Source: Bog-756 sp963845485 (GTDB lineage Bacteria; Actinomycetota; Acidimicrobiia; Acidimicrobiales; RAAP-2). Taken from it: DNA of 64,000 nucleotides. The notes beneath the pieces are model-generated. The model worked only from the letters and a program-made list of their open reading frames with translations, had not been told where the DNA came from and did not search any database. The stretch lies in NCBI GenBank assembly GCA_963845485.1, contig CAWJSI010000012.1, positions 186,001 to 250,000 on the forward strand. The letters run 5' to 3'. Positions 42,790 to 52,144 of the stretch are shown here, one piece after another. The position numbers were made by a program, and so were the translations under genes. Positions within the stretch are counted from its first letter, which is position 1; every line of letters begins with the position of its first letter.

Positions 42790-44202
42790 TCAGTCGAGCT
42801 CCTCGGGCGAGGCGAAGTGGCCGGCCACCGCGGTGGCGGCCGCCACCGCCGGCGAGACGAGATGGGTGCGCCCCCCTCGGCCCTGGCGCCCCTCGAAGTT
42901 CCGGTTGGAGGTCGAGGCCGCCCGTTCGCCCGGGGCCAGCTTGTCGGGGTTCATGGCCAGGCACATCGAACATCCCGGCTGGCGCCAGTCGAAGCCTGCC
43001 GCCGTGAACACCGTGTCGAGTCCCTCGGACTCGGCCTGGGCCTTCACCCGGTGGGAGCCGGGCACCACCATGGCCCGGAGTCCCGATCGGACCTTCCTGC
43101 CCCGCAGCACGTCGGCGGCGGCCCGGAGGTCCTCGATGCGCCCGTTGGTGCACGACCCGATGAAGACGGTATCGACGGCGATGTCGTGCATCGGCGTGCC
43201 GGCCACCAGGCCCATGTACTCGAGGGCACGGTTGGCGGCGTCCTGGTCGGCGTCCTTCTCGAAGTCGCCCGGGTTGGGCACCGAGCCGTCGATCCGGGTG
43301 ACCTGGGCGGGATTCGTCCCCCAGGTCACGTACGGCGCCAGCGTGGAGGCGTCGAGACGGACCTCGCGGTCGAAGGTGGCTCCGTCGTCGGTGGGCAGCG
43401 ACCTCCACGCCGACAGCGCTTCCTCCCACGCCGCCCCCTTCGGGGCGTGGTCCCGGCCCTCGAGGTAGGCGAACGTGGTGTCGTCAGGGGCGATCATGCC
43501 GGCCCGGGCTCCGGCTTCGATGGACATGTTGCACACCGTCATCCGCCCCTCCATGGAGAGTCCGGTGATGGCCGGGCCGCGATATTCGATGATGTGGCCG
43601 GACCCGCCCCCGGTGCCGATCTGGCCGATGATGGCGAGCACCAGGTCCTTGGCCGTCACGCCGGCGGGAAGGGCTCCGTCGACGGTCACGGCCATCGTGG
43701 CCGGACGCCGCTGGGGCAGGGTTTGGGTGGCGAGGACGTGCTCCACTTCGCTGGTCCCGATGCCGAAGGCCAGCGCACCGAAGGCGCCGTGGGTCGAGGT
43801 GTGGCTGTCGCCGCACACGATGGTCATCCCCGGTTGGGTGAGGCCCTGCTCGGGCCCGATGATGTGGACGATGCCCTGGTCGGCGTGGCCCATCGGGTAG
43901 CAGGTGATGCCGAACTCGGAGCAGTTGGCCGCCAGCACCTCGAGCTGCTTGGCCGAGATGGGGTCGGCCACCGGCTTGTCGATATCTGCGGTCGGCACAT
44001 TATGGTCGGCGGTGGCGATGGTCAGGTCGGGGCGGTGGACCGAGCGCCCGGCCAAGCGGAGGCCGTCGAAGGCCTGCGGCGAGGTCACCTCGTGGACGAG
44101 GTGGAGGTCGATGAAGATGACGTCGGGCTCGTCGGCCGTCCCGGCGTGGACCACGTGGCGGTCCCACACTTTTTCGGACAGGGTCCGGGGGTTTTCGGTC
44201 AT
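42790..44202 (-). CDS. leuC: 3-isopropylmalate dehydratase large subunit
   Basis: The 470-residue catalytic subunit binds a [4Fe-4S] cluster through the cysteines in VFIGSCTNGRIEDLRAAA and GCSMCLAMNPD. DLHLVHEVTSPQAFDGLRLA near the start and VCGDSHTSTHGAFGALAFG are further family motifs. The start codon lies 1 bp from the greA stop, so greA-leuC-leuD form an operon. The order is typical of actinobacterial leuCD. Confidence 0.97.
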   Translation of the reverse strand: MTENPRTLSEKVWDRHVVHAGTADEPDVIFIDLHLVHEVTSPQAFDGLRLAGRSVHRPDLTIATADHNVPTADIDKPVADPISAKQLEVLAANCSEFGITCYPMGHADQGIVHIIGPEQGLTQPGMTIVCGDSHTSTHGAFGALAFGIGTSEVEHVLATQTLPQRRPATMAVTVDGALPAGVTAKDLVLAIIGQIGTGGGSGHIIEYRGPAITGLSMEGRMTVCNMSIEAGARAGMIAPDDTTFAYLEGRDHAPKGAAWEEALSAWRSLPTDDGATFDREVRLDASTLAPYVTWGTNPAQVTRIDGSVPNPGDFEKDADQDAANRALEYMGLVAGTPMHDIAVDTVFIGSCTNGRIEDLRAAADVLRGRKVRSGLRAMVVPGSHRVKAQAESEGLDTVFTAAGFDWRQPGCSMCLAMNPDKLAPGERAASTSNRNFEGRQGRGGRTHLVSPAVAAATAVAGHFASPEELD

Positions 44203-44203
44203 C

Positions 44204-44689
44204 TCAGGTTCCTATGCTGACGATCTGGACTTTGAGGGTACCTCCGGGAGCGGCGTATTCGACCGCGTCCCCGGTGGTGTGGCCGAGCAGGGCCTGGCCC
44301 AGCGGCGACCCCGGCGACACGACGGTCAGATCCCCCTGACGTTCCTCGATGGAACCCACGAAGAAGTCGGTGGTCTCGTCCTCGTCGTCACCGTCGTAGC
44401 GGAGGGTGACGACGGTCCCCGGGGCCACTGTCCCGTCCGAGGTCTGGCTGGCGTCCACCACGGTCGCCGTCTTGAGCAGGCGCTGGAGCATCCGGATGCG
44501 CGACTCCATCTTCCCCTGGGCGTCCTTGGCTGCGTGGTAGTCGCCGTTCTCCGAGAGATCGCCGAGGGCCCGGGCGGTCTCGATGGCCGCCGCAATCTCC
44601 ACCCTGCCCCGCGTGGTCAGGTCCTCCAGCTCGGCCTGGAGCCGGTCGTAGGTGTCACGGGTGAGTTGGGTGTCCGAGGTGTCCGTCAC
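44204..44689 (-). CDS. greA: Transcription elongation factor GreA
   Basis: GreA rescues backtracked RNA polymerase. The GTG at 44689 gives the normal 161 residues; a longer frame to 44893 gives a non-protein-like extension. Motifs are LTRDTYDRLQAELEDLTTRG, ETARALGDLSENGDYHAAKD (with the acidic DLSENGDY tip) and VVSPGSPLGQALLGHTTGD. It is unusual only in preceding leuC by 1 bp. Confidence 0.95.
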   Translation of the reverse strand: MTDTSDTQLTRDTYDRLQAELEDLTTRGRVEIAAAIETARALGDLSENGDYHAAKDAQGKMESRIRMLQRLLKTATVVDASQTSDGTVAPGTVVTLRYDGDDEDETTDFFVGSIEERQGDLTVVSPGSPLGQALLGHTTGDAVEYAAPGGTLKVQIVSIGT

Positions 44690-44720
44690 GGCACAACAGG
44701 CTACTCGGGGTGTTTCCGCC

Positions 44721-46265
44721 TCAGGACCGACGGGCCAATGCGTACTGATCGGCGTCGAACCGGCGGGTGCGCTGGCGGTAGCGCCACGTGAAGTCCGGCC
44801 ACAGCGTGGTGTTGCGACCAGTGCCGTCGAGATACCAGCTGGAGCAGCCCGAGTTCCACACCGATCGGGCCAGCTTGGCCTGGATCTCGGCATTGAAGGC
44901 GTCGGCGGCGTCGGGATGCACCGAGAACGAGTCGACCGACCGAGCGGCCATGGTCCTCAGCGCGTCCACGATGTAGTTGATCTGACTTTCCATCATGAAC
45001 ACCATGGACGAATGGCCGAGTCCGGTGTTCGGACCCACCATGACGAAGAGGTTGGGAAAGCCGACGAGGGTGGTGCCCAGGTAGGCGCTCGGGCTCCCGG
45101 CCCAGTGGTCGGCCAAGCTGCGCCCACCGCCATCCACGATATGTCGGGCCAGAGGTGGCTCGGTGACGGCGAAGCCGGTGCCCAGGATGATCGTGTCGAC
45201 CGTGTGTTCGACGCCGTCGGCGGTGACCACGGCGTCCGCGGTCACCCGCACGATGGGCGCGGTCACCAGGTCCACATTGGGTTGGACCAGGGCCGGGTAG
45301 TAGTCGTTGGACAACAGGACACGCTTGCACCCGAGGGAATAGTCCGGGGTGAGCTCGGCCCGGAGGGCCGGGTCGGCGATCTGGTCGGCGAGGTGCTTGC
45401 GGGCGCCGACCGAGGCCAGGCCGGCAAGCCGGGGCTCTTTGGCCATCATCACCACCATCAGCTCCCGGGTCCAGTAGATACGGGCCCTACGGAGAGCCAT
45501 GGCCAGCGTCGACCGCCGGAAGAGTCGGCGCTCCCTGGGGGTGAAGGCACGGTCCGGACGTGGCATGACCCAGGGCGGCGTGCGCTGGAAGACACTGAGG
45601 TGTGCCACCTCGGGCTGGATCTGGGGGACGAACTGGATGGCTGAGGCCCCGGTTCCGATCACCGCCACGCGTTCACCGGACAGGTCGTGGTCGTGGTCCC
45701 AGCGGGCCGAGTGGAAGACGGTGCCGCCGAACCGGTCGAGTCCTTCGATGGCCGGCACCGAGGGGGTGCTGAGGAACCCCGAGGCCATCACGCACAAGTC
45801 GCCGGTGACCTCGCCGTCAGAAGTGGTGACGATCCAGCGGTGGTCTTCGGGGTTCCACCGGGCGCCGAGCACCTCGGTGTCGAATCTGATCAGGCGTTTG
45901 ACCTGGGTGCGCTCGGCCACCGTCCGGAGGTACTCCTCGATCTCCGGCTGGGGTGCGAAGGTGCGCGTCCATTCACTGTTGGGCTGGGACGAGAGGGAGT
46001 AGAGCAGTGAGGGGACATCGCACTGGCACCCCGGATAGGTGTTGACGTACCAGGTACCCCCGAGGTCGTCTTCCTTCTCCAGGATCACCACGTCGTCTAC
46101 CCCCACCGCCAGCAGGCGGGCGGCCAGGCCGACCCCGGCGAATCCGGCGCCGATGATCACCACCCGATGGTGGTCTCCATCGTTCTGGCGATCGGCGCCT
46201 GGGGAAGCGGTGCTCGAGCCGGCCGACCGGCCCACCTCGGAGCTGTCTGCAGGTGGATTGGTCAC
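44721..46265 (-). CDS. Flavin-containing monooxygenase (Baeyer-Villiger type)
   Basis: This 514-residue FAD/NADPH enzyme has FAD motif VVIIGAGFAGVGLAARLLA, DDLGGTWYVNTYPGCQCD, the BVMO-like signature FGGTVFHSARWDHD and NADPH motif VAVIGTGASAIQFVPQI. The C-terminal part has GPNTGLGHSSMVFMMESQ. Such enzymes oxidise ketones or other lipophilic substrates; the real substrate is unknown. The first residues (NPPADSSEVGRSAGSS) are disordered, so the true start may be later. It is divergent from 46381 and followed by greA after 31 bp. Confidence 0.9.
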   Translation of the reverse strand: MTNPPADSSEVGRSAGSSTASPGADRQNDGDHHRVVIIGAGFAGVGLAARLLAVGVDDVVILEKEDDLGGTWYVNTYPGCQCDVPSLLYSLSSQPNSEWTRTFAPQPEIEEYLRTVAERTQVKRLIRFDTEVLGARWNPEDHRWIVTTSDGEVTGDLCVMASGFLSTPSVPAIEGLDRFGGTVFHSARWDHDHDLSGERVAVIGTGASAIQFVPQIQPEVAHLSVFQRTPPWVMPRPDRAFTPRERRLFRRSTLAMALRRARIYWTRELMVVMMAKEPRLAGLASVGARKHLADQIADPALRAELTPDYSLGCKRVLLSNDYYPALVQPNVDLVTAPIVRVTADAVVTADGVEHTVDTIILGTGFAVTEPPLARHIVDGGGRSLADHWAGSPSAYLGTTLVGFPNLFVMVGPNTGLGHSSMVFMMESQINYIVDALRTMAARSVDSFSVHPDAADAFNAEIQAKLARSVWNSGCSSWYLDGTGRNTTLWPDFTWRYRQRTRRFDADQYALARRS

Positions 46266-46380
46266 GCCTCACAGTCTTACCCCGCAAGGCGCACCGGTCA
46301 TCCGGCTCCTGACGGCCCCTTCGGAACGTGATTATCTGGACCGAGCACGGGGCGTGCACTACCCAGTTGAAGGAGCGGAT

Positions 46381-47247
46381 GTGGCCACTGATCCGACCGT
46401 CACCATTCTCGGCGCCGGCGCCCTCGGCGCCGCCATGGCCGTGCGCCTGGGCGAAACCGGGCACGACGTCCGACTGTGGAACCGCTCACCTGGGCGGGCC
46501 AGGACGGCAGCGGACCAGGCGACGGGTGTCACCGCGGTGGAGTCACTCGCCGAAGCGGTCGCCGGCACCGGCGCGGTCCTCACCGTGCTCCGGGACGGTG
46601 ATGCCGTGGCCGAGGTGATGAGACAGGTCCTGCCGGCGATGGCCGATGGAGCAGTGTGGGTCCAGGTCAGTACGGTCGGTCCGGAGCACGCACAGACCCT
46701 GGCCAACTTGGCCAACGAGCGCGGTGTCGCCTATCTCGACGCACCCGTGTCGGGGAGCACAGCCCCAGCCCGCCAAGGCACCCTGGTCTGGCTGGTGGCC
46801 GGGGACGATGATGTGCTGAGGCGGGTTCGGCCGGTCCTTGAGTCGCTGGGCTCATCGGTGCTGCATGTGGGACCAGCCGTTGAGGGAAGCTCGCTCAAGT
46901 TGGCCGTGAACGCCTGGCTGACGGCGTCGACCGTCGCCATCAGCGATGTGCTGGCGCTGTGCGACTCCCTGAGCGTCGACCACACCAAACTCGTTGATGC
47001 GCTCGAAGCCGGGCCCCTGGCCATGCCCTATGCGCTGACCAAGGTGCGGATGATGGAGGCCCACTCATTCGAGCCCGGGTTCACCGTGCGACTCGCCCTG
47101 AAAGACGTCGACCTGTCCCTCACAGGCCTCCCCGCCACCCCCCTCTTCCAGGCGGTCCGCGACCGCTTGGAAGAGACCGTCGCAGCAGGACACGGCGATG
47201 AGGATGTCGCCGCCGTCGACTTCCTGCGGACGACGCCGGCTGACTAG
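46381..47247 (+). CDS. NAD(P)-binding 3-hydroxyisobutyrate dehydrogenase-type oxidoreductase
   Basis: The GTG at 46381 has AAGGAG ten bases upstream; the frame continues further up without a start site. Of 288 residues, the Rossmann motif VTILGAGALGAAMAVRLGE opens the protein. DAPVSGSTAPARQGTLVWL is the substrate-binding motif and EGSSLKLAVNAW contains the catalytic Lys. The family reduces or oxidises beta-hydroxy acids; some relatives are imine reductases. The substrate is unknown. It is divergent from the monooxygenase. Confidence 0.85.
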   Translation: MATDPTVTILGAGALGAAMAVRLGETGHDVRLWNRSPGRARTAADQATGVTAVESLAEAVAGTGAVLTVLRDGDAVAEVMRQVLPAMADGAVWVQVSTVGPEHAQTLANLANERGVAYLDAPVSGSTAPARQGTLVWLVAGDDDVLRRVRPVLESLGSSVLHVGPAVEGSSLKLAVNAWLTASTVAISDVLALCDSLSVDHTKLVDALEAGPLAMPYALTKVRMMEAHSFEPGFTVRLALKDVDLSLTGLPATPLFQAVRDRLEETVAAGHGDEDVAAVDFLRTTPAD

Positions 47248-47301
47248 AGCGAGTACGTCGTCCCCCGGTCCCGGCCGATTCCCGTCCGGGTTCGAAAAAT
47301 G

Positions 47302-47330
47302 TTCACAAAGTTGTCATATCCCGCTATGGT
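47302..47330 (+). promoter_or_regulatory. Candidate sigma-70-type promoter before the sugar transporter
   Basis: TTCACA (47302-47307) and TATGGT (47325-47330) are separated by 17 bp, in an AT-rich patch about 65 bp before the ATG of the binding-protein gene. The same patch carries GTTCACAAAGT and TGTCATATCCC in 11-bp phase, a weak likeness to the PHO-type arrays. Confidence 0.4.
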
Positions 47331-47394
47331 CACAAACGGAGCCGGGGGAACGTGGCTCCGCCACACTGAGTGGCAAAGCGCAAGGGGGAACTAC

Positions 47395-48585
47395 ATGCGA
47401 GTAACGGGTAAGCGGGCTGCCGTGACGATGATCGTCACCTCGGCCCTTCTAGTCGGGGTGTGTGCCATCGGCATAGCGCCCTCGGGTGCCGCCACTTCGA
47501 CACCGAAGATCAGTGCCTCGTCGTTCACGTTGAACTTCTCGGCCATGACCAAGCTGCAGGGCCTGGCCAAGTCCGGTAAAGGCAAGGTTGCCGTAATCCT
47601 GCCCGACACCGTTTCGTCGGCCCGGTACACCGAGTTCGACGCCCCGTACCTGAAAGAGGCCCTCACCAAAGCCGGTCTGACCTCCTCGCAGTTCACCATC
47701 CAGAACGCCCAGGGGAGTGACGCCACCCAGCTGACCGACGCCCAGTCGGCCATCTCGGCTGGGGCCAGCGTGTTGGTGGTCGATCCGCTCGACTCGGGCG
47801 TCGGTGCCTCCATCGAGTCCTACGCCAAGTCCCACGGCGTGGCCGTCATCGACTACGACCGGCTCACCCTCGGGGGGAGCCGCCAGTACTACGTGAGCTT
47901 CGACAATGTGAAGGTGGGCACGCTGATCGGTAAGGGCCTCGTGTCCTGCGTGGCCAACTGGAAGGTGGCGAAGCCGCAGCTCGCCGTCATGGTGGGCTCG
48001 CCGACCGACAACAACGCCACGCTCTTCGCCCAGGGCTATAACGCCGTCCTCAAGCCGAAATTCGCCTCGAAGGCGTACATCAAGGCGGCCACGCCCGCCG
48101 GTACCTGGGACCCGCCCACGGCGGAGACCGAGTTCCAACAGGCGCTCACCGCCCACCCCGGAATCAACGCCGCGGTGGTCCCCAATGACGAGAACGCCGC
48201 GCCGATCATCACCTACCTGAAGACGCTGGGCACCCCGGCCAACAAGTTCCCGGTGACCGGGCAGGACGCCACCCTGGTCGGCATCCAGAACGTGATCTCG
48301 GGTTACCAGTGCGGCACGGTGTACAAGCCGATCTACCTGGAAGCCCAGGCCGCCGCGGCTCTGGCTATCTTCCTCCGGGCCGGTAAGCCGGTACCGGCGT
48401 CCCTGGCCAACGGCACGGCGAAGGACACGACTTCTCACGTGGTGGTCAAGTCGGTGCTGCTCGCTCCCGAGTACGTCATTCCGACCAACGTCGAGCAGAC
48501 GGTGGTGAAGGACGGGTTTGTGCCCGCCTCCCAGATCTGCACCGGTGCCTACGCCGCCGACTGCACCAAGTACGGGATCAGCTGA
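47395..48585 (+). CDS. Sugar ABC transporter substrate-binding protein (XylF-like)
   Basis: The ATG at 47395 has a GGGGGAA site; the longer frame lacks one. The protein has a signal peptide (VTMIVTSALLVGVCAIGIAP) and a type I periplasmic-binding fold: KVAVILPDTVSSARYTEFD, SAISAGASVLVVDPLDSG, YDRLTLGGSRQYYVSFDNV, AAVVPNDENAAPIITYL and VTGQDATLVGIQNVISGYQ, which resemble xylose-binding XylF. A lipobox is not evident, although a Cys lies in the signal-peptide region (VGVCAIG). It heads a three-gene importer with the ATPase and permease that follow. Confidence 0.85.
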   Translation: MRVTGKRAAVTMIVTSALLVGVCAIGIAPSGAATSTPKISASSFTLNFSAMTKLQGLAKSGKGKVAVILPDTVSSARYTEFDAPYLKEALTKAGLTSSQFTIQNAQGSDATQLTDAQSAISAGASVLVVDPLDSGVGASIESYAKSHGVAVIDYDRLTLGGSRQYYVSFDNVKVGTLIGKGLVSCVANWKVAKPQLAVMVGSPTDNNATLFAQGYNAVLKPKFASKAYIKAATPAGTWDPPTAETEFQQALTAHPGINAAVVPNDENAAPIITYLKTLGTPANKFPVTGQDATLVGIQNVISGYQCGTVYKPIYLEAQAAAALAIFLRAGKPVPASLANGTAKDTTSHVVVKSVLLAPEYVIPTNVEQTVVKDGFVPASQICTGAYAADCTKYGIS

Positions 48586-48624
48586 TCCTGTGAGCATCAC
48601 CGGCCGGCCACGCTCCGTTCGGGT

Positions 48625-49503
48625 ATGACCACCACTGCCGAGCGCGGCAGTGGTGGTTCCCCGGAACTGGCTGACCAACCCCTGCTGAGCCTGCACGGCA
48701 TCACCAAGAGCTTTGGTGCCGTGCAGGCTCTGCGTGGGGTAGACCTCGACATCCTCCCCGGGAAGGTCACCGCCCTGGTCGGTGACAACGGCGCGGGCAA
48801 GTCCACGATGATCAAGACGATCTCGGGGATCTGGATCCCGACCTCGGGGGAGATGCGCTGGAACGGTGAGGTGGTCAGCCCGCGCAGCCCGCGGGACGCC
48901 GACGCCCTGGGCATCGCCACCGTGTACCAGGACCTCGCCCTGTGCGACAACCTCGACATTGTCCAGAACATGTTCCTCGGACACGAGCTCTTGCGGCATC
49001 GACTGCTCGACGAGACGACGATGGAGAAGGCGGCCAAACAGACGCTGGCCGACCTGTCGGTGACCACGGTCTCGTCCGTGCGCCAACTGGTTGGATCGCT
49101 TTCGGGTGGGCAACGGCAGTCGGTGGCGGTGGCCCGGGCCGTCATGCGTGACGCCAAGCTCGTCATCATGGACGAGCCCACGGCCGCCCTCGGCGTCTCC
49201 CAGACCGCCCAGGTACTCGACCTCATCCGGCGTCTGGGTGAGCGGGGGATCGCCGTACTCGTGGTCTCCCACAACCTTTCCGACGTCTTCTCGGTGGCCG
49301 ACCGGCTTTCCGTGCTCTACCTGGGCACGTTGGTCAGCAGCGGCCCCATCGACGACTACGACACCCAGAGCGCGGTGGAGCTGATCACCACCGGTCGGTC
49401 CGCAGACGACAAGCATCCCGTGCACAGCTCCTCGGCGGAGGAGCCCCACCGGGAGGGGCGTCCCGACCCGGACGACTCGGAACCGACAACGCAGGGAGGA
49501 TGA
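48625..49503 (+). CDS. Sugar ABC transporter ATPase (single-domain, XylG-like)
   Basis: The 292-residue ATPase has Walker A VGDNGAGKSTMIK, Q-loop ATVYQDLALCDNLD, signature LSGGQRQSVAVARAVM and Walker B LVIMDEPTAALG, then LVVSHNLSDVFSVAD. E. coli XylG has two ATPase domains in about 510 residues; this is a single-domain version, presumably acting as a homodimer. A Ser/Pro/Asp tail follows. Its stop overlaps the permease start. Confidence 0.88.
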   Translation: MTTTAERGSGGSPELADQPLLSLHGITKSFGAVQALRGVDLDILPGKVTALVGDNGAGKSTMIKTISGIWIPTSGEMRWNGEVVSPRSPRDADALGIATVYQDLALCDNLDIVQNMFLGHELLRHRLLDETTMEKAAKQTLADLSVTTVSSVRQLVGSLSGGQRQSVAVARAVMRDAKLVIMDEPTAALGVSQTAQVLDLIRRLGERGIAVLVVSHNLSDVFSVADRLSVLYLGTLVSSGPIDDYDTQSAVELITTGRSADDKHPVHSSSAEEPHREGRPDPDDSEPTTQGG

Positions 49504-50843
49504 CGCCGATGCCCCCGTCAGAGACCCCGCCAGTGCCGGCCGCCACCGGCAGCTCGACCCCGGCCACACCGACCATCGCCTCGCGGCCCGAACCGGGGAG
49601 GCTCGGGGGCATCCCGATGCCCGACCGGACACCCAACTCCACCTTCGGGCAGTACGTGGTGGCCTGGGCCAAGCGGATCCGCTACGGCGAGAGCGGCGTG
49701 CTGCCCGTGGTCGGAGGCCTCATCCTCCTGGTCATCATCTTCCAGGTCCAGGACTCGGTCTTCCTCTCGGCCGGCAACCTGACCAACCTGCTCGTACAGG
49801 GCTCGGTGTTCGTCCTCTTGGGCATGGCCGAGGTCTGGGTGCTCATCCTCGGGGAGATCGACCTGTCGGCGGGCTACAACGCCGGTGTCGGTGCGGTCAT
49901 CACCGCCATCCTGGCCAGTCCCCAGCACAACTTTCCCTGGTGGCTGGCCATCATCATCGGCATGGCGGCCACGGCGGCCATCGGCGCCCTGTGGGGGGTC
50001 CTGGTCATCCACCTGCACCTCCCGTCGTTCGTCGTGACCCTGGCCGGTCTCCTCGGCCTCGAAGGTCTCCTCCTCTATCTGGTCAATGCCTATGGGTCCG
50101 GGGGGACCATCCGCATCACGAGCAGCGTGCTCAACGACATCACCAACGGGAACATGAGTCCCACGGCGGGCTGGATCGTCGGGATCGCCGCCGTGGTCCT
50201 GTTCGGCGCGGTGACGCTCACGAAGGACGGGCGCCGGCGGCACAGCGGGCTGGTCGCACCTCCGCTCGCCATTACCGTGCTCAAGATCGTCGGCGTGGCC
50301 GCGGCGGTCGTGGTGCTGCTCCTCGTCTGCAACCACAACCGTGGCGAACTCGTCCCCCTGGAGGGCGTGCCCTACGTGGTGCTGGTGATCGCCGGCTTCC
50401 TCGTTCTGTACACGTTCATCCTCGGTCGCACTCGCTTCGGCCGGTACCAGTACGCCATCGGGGGCAACGCCGAGGCAGCCCGGCGGGGCGGGGTCAGCCT
50501 GGGCTGGAACCGGCTGTGGGCCTTCACGCTCGGCGGGCTGACGGCCGGGGCCGCCGGCATCGTCTATGCCTCCCGGCTCGGGTCCATCTCCAACAACATC
50601 GACGGCGGCCAGCTCGTGCTGTACGCCGTGGCCGCCGCCGTCATCGGCGGGACCAGCCTGTTCGGCGGGCGGGGCAAGATGGTCCATGCCCTGCTCGGCG
50701 CCCTCGTGATCGCCACCATCTACAACGGCATGGGCCTGTTGGGGTTGGCCGCCTCCTACCAGTACATGGTCACTGCACTGGTCCTGTTGGCCGCCGTGAC
50801 CATCGACGCGCTGGCCCGTCGGGGCCGAGCGGCGGGGGCCTGA
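49500..50843 (+). CDS. Sugar ABC transporter permease (XylH-like)
   Basis: This 447-residue protein has a Pro-rich N-terminal tail of about 50 residues, then around ten helices of the BPD_transp_2 type. Motifs are GMAEVWVLILGEIDLSAGYN, LHLPSFVVTLAGLLGLEGLL, YAIGGNAEAARRGGVSLGWN and VAAAVIGGTSLFGGRGKM. It starts four bases before the ATPase stop. The importer probably takes up xylose or a similar pentose; the sugar is not certain. Confidence 0.88.
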   Translation: MTPMPPSETPPVPAATGSSTPATPTIASRPEPGRLGGIPMPDRTPNSTFGQYVVAWAKRIRYGESGVLPVVGGLILLVIIFQVQDSVFLSAGNLTNLLVQGSVFVLLGMAEVWVLILGEIDLSAGYNAGVGAVITAILASPQHNFPWWLAIIIGMAATAAIGALWGVLVIHLHLPSFVVTLAGLLGLEGLLLYLVNAYGSGGTIRITSSVLNDITNGNMSPTAGWIVGIAAVVLFGAVTLTKDGRRRHSGLVAPPLAITVLKIVGVAAAVVVLLLVCNHNRGELVPLEGVPYVVLVIAGFLVLYTFILGRTRFGRYQYAIGGNAEAARRGGVSLGWNRLWAFTLGGLTAGAAGIVYASRLGSISNNIDGGQLVLYAVAAAVIGGTSLFGGRGKMVHALLGALVIATIYNGMGLLGLAASYQYMVTALVLLAAVTIDALARRGRAAGA

Positions 50844-50963
50844 GCGGCCCCACCGCCACCGGCCCACCCTCCCGACCCAGCGGGGGAGGAGGCTGACAAC
50901 ATGCCTCCGAGCACCGCCCCGTGGGATGATCGGGGCCCAGGTACGCGAACGGGAGGACGCCGG

Positions 50964-52094
50964 ATGGCTGAGATCGAAGGAACGTGGGACCCGCGGTTCG
51001 GAGCGGTCGTGGATGCGCTCTCGTCCAGTCTCGACGCGGGCACCGATGTCGGGGCCTCGGTGGCTGTCCTGGTGGACGGCCAGCCCGTGGTGGACGTGTG
51101 GGGAGGCTATGTCGACGAGGCCCACTCCTCTCCCTGGAAGCAGGACACCCTCACCAACGTCTGGTCCACCACCAAGACCATGACGTTCCTCTGTGCCCTG
51201 ATGCTGGCCGACCGCGGCGAACTCGACTTCTACGCCCCGGTGGCCGAGTACTGGCCCGAGTTCGGCGCCGCCGGCAAAGAGGGCATCCAGGTCCGACACC
51301 TGATGGGCCATACCGCCGGCCTGCCCGGCTGGTCCGAGCCCCTCCGCTCCGAGGAGCTCGCCGACTGGGATCGCTGCACGTCCCTGCTGGCCGCCCAGGA
51401 GTCCTGGTGGGAACCGGGGACGGCCTCGGGCTACCACGCCGTGACCCAGGGCTACCTCATCGGCGAAGTGGTGCGCCGGATCACCGGGGACACCATCGGG
51501 ACCTGGTTCGCCCGGGAAGTGGCCGGCCCCCTGGGGGCCGACTTCCACATCGGTCTGCCCGAGTCCGAGGACACCCGGGTCTCGTTCGTCATCCCGCCGC
51601 CCCCCATGGACCTCGACTCGTTCACGCCGTCCGAGATCGCCATCCGGGCCATGACCAACCCACTGCTCGACGCCACCTACCCCCAGCACGCCTGGTGGCG
51701 TCGTGCCGAGATCCCGGCGGCCAACGGACACGGCAATGCCATGTCGGTGGCCCTGGTCCAGTCGGTCATCGCCGGCAGCGGCGAGGCGCGCGGCGTAAGG
51801 CTGCTCTCCGAGAAGGGCTGCGAGCCCATCTTCGACGAGCAGGCCGACGGGATCGACCTGGTCCTCGGGCTGCCCAACCGATTCGGGATGGGTTACGGAC
51901 TGTCCACCGAGATGATGCCCATCGGACCGCGGGCCTGTTACTGGGGTGGCTACGGCGGGTCGCTGATCGTCATGGACCTCGAAGCCAAGTTGACCGTCTG
52001 CTACGTGATGAACCGGATGGACAACGGGCTGCAGGGCGACTTCCGGGGGGCGACCATCATGTTGGCCGCCGCCGCCGCCCTCGTCGAGGGCTGA
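50964..52094 (+). CDS. Serine hydrolase of the beta-lactamase/EstB family
   Basis: The ATG at 50964 follows GGGAGGA; a start at 50901 is less likely. The 376-residue protein has the class C motif SxxK in VWSTTKTMTFLCALMLADRG, the second motif position in ASGYHAVTQGYLIGEVVRR and GGYGGSLIVMDLEAKLTVC near the end. VRHLMGHTAGLPGW is also family-typical. No signal peptide is present, so it is probably a cytoplasmic esterase, not an envelope enzyme or true beta-lactamase. Substrate unknown. Confidence 0.85.
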   Translation: MAEIEGTWDPRFGAVVDALSSSLDAGTDVGASVAVLVDGQPVVDVWGGYVDEAHSSPWKQDTLTNVWSTTKTMTFLCALMLADRGELDFYAPVAEYWPEFGAAGKEGIQVRHLMGHTAGLPGWSEPLRSEELADWDRCTSLLAAQESWWEPGTASGYHAVTQGYLIGEVVRRITGDTIGTWFAREVAGPLGADFHIGLPESEDTRVSFVIPPPPMDLDSFTPSEIAIRAMTNPLLDATYPQHAWWRRAEIPAANGHGNAMSVALVQSVIAGSGEARGVRLLSEKGCEPIFDEQADGIDLVLGLPNRFGMGYGLSTEMMPIGPRACYWGGYGGSLIVMDLEAKLTVCYVMNRMDNGLQGDFRGATIMLAAAAALVEG

Positions 52095-52144
52095 TCGCCT
52101 CCCTTCATGACCGATCGTCACCGACGGGACGGGAGCCCGGCCGG

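Noticed and set aside
49518..52121. Minus-strand frame of 867 codons opposite the sugar permease and serine hydrolase
   Set aside because: His/Gly/Asp-rich shadow of well-supported genes in GC-rich DNA.
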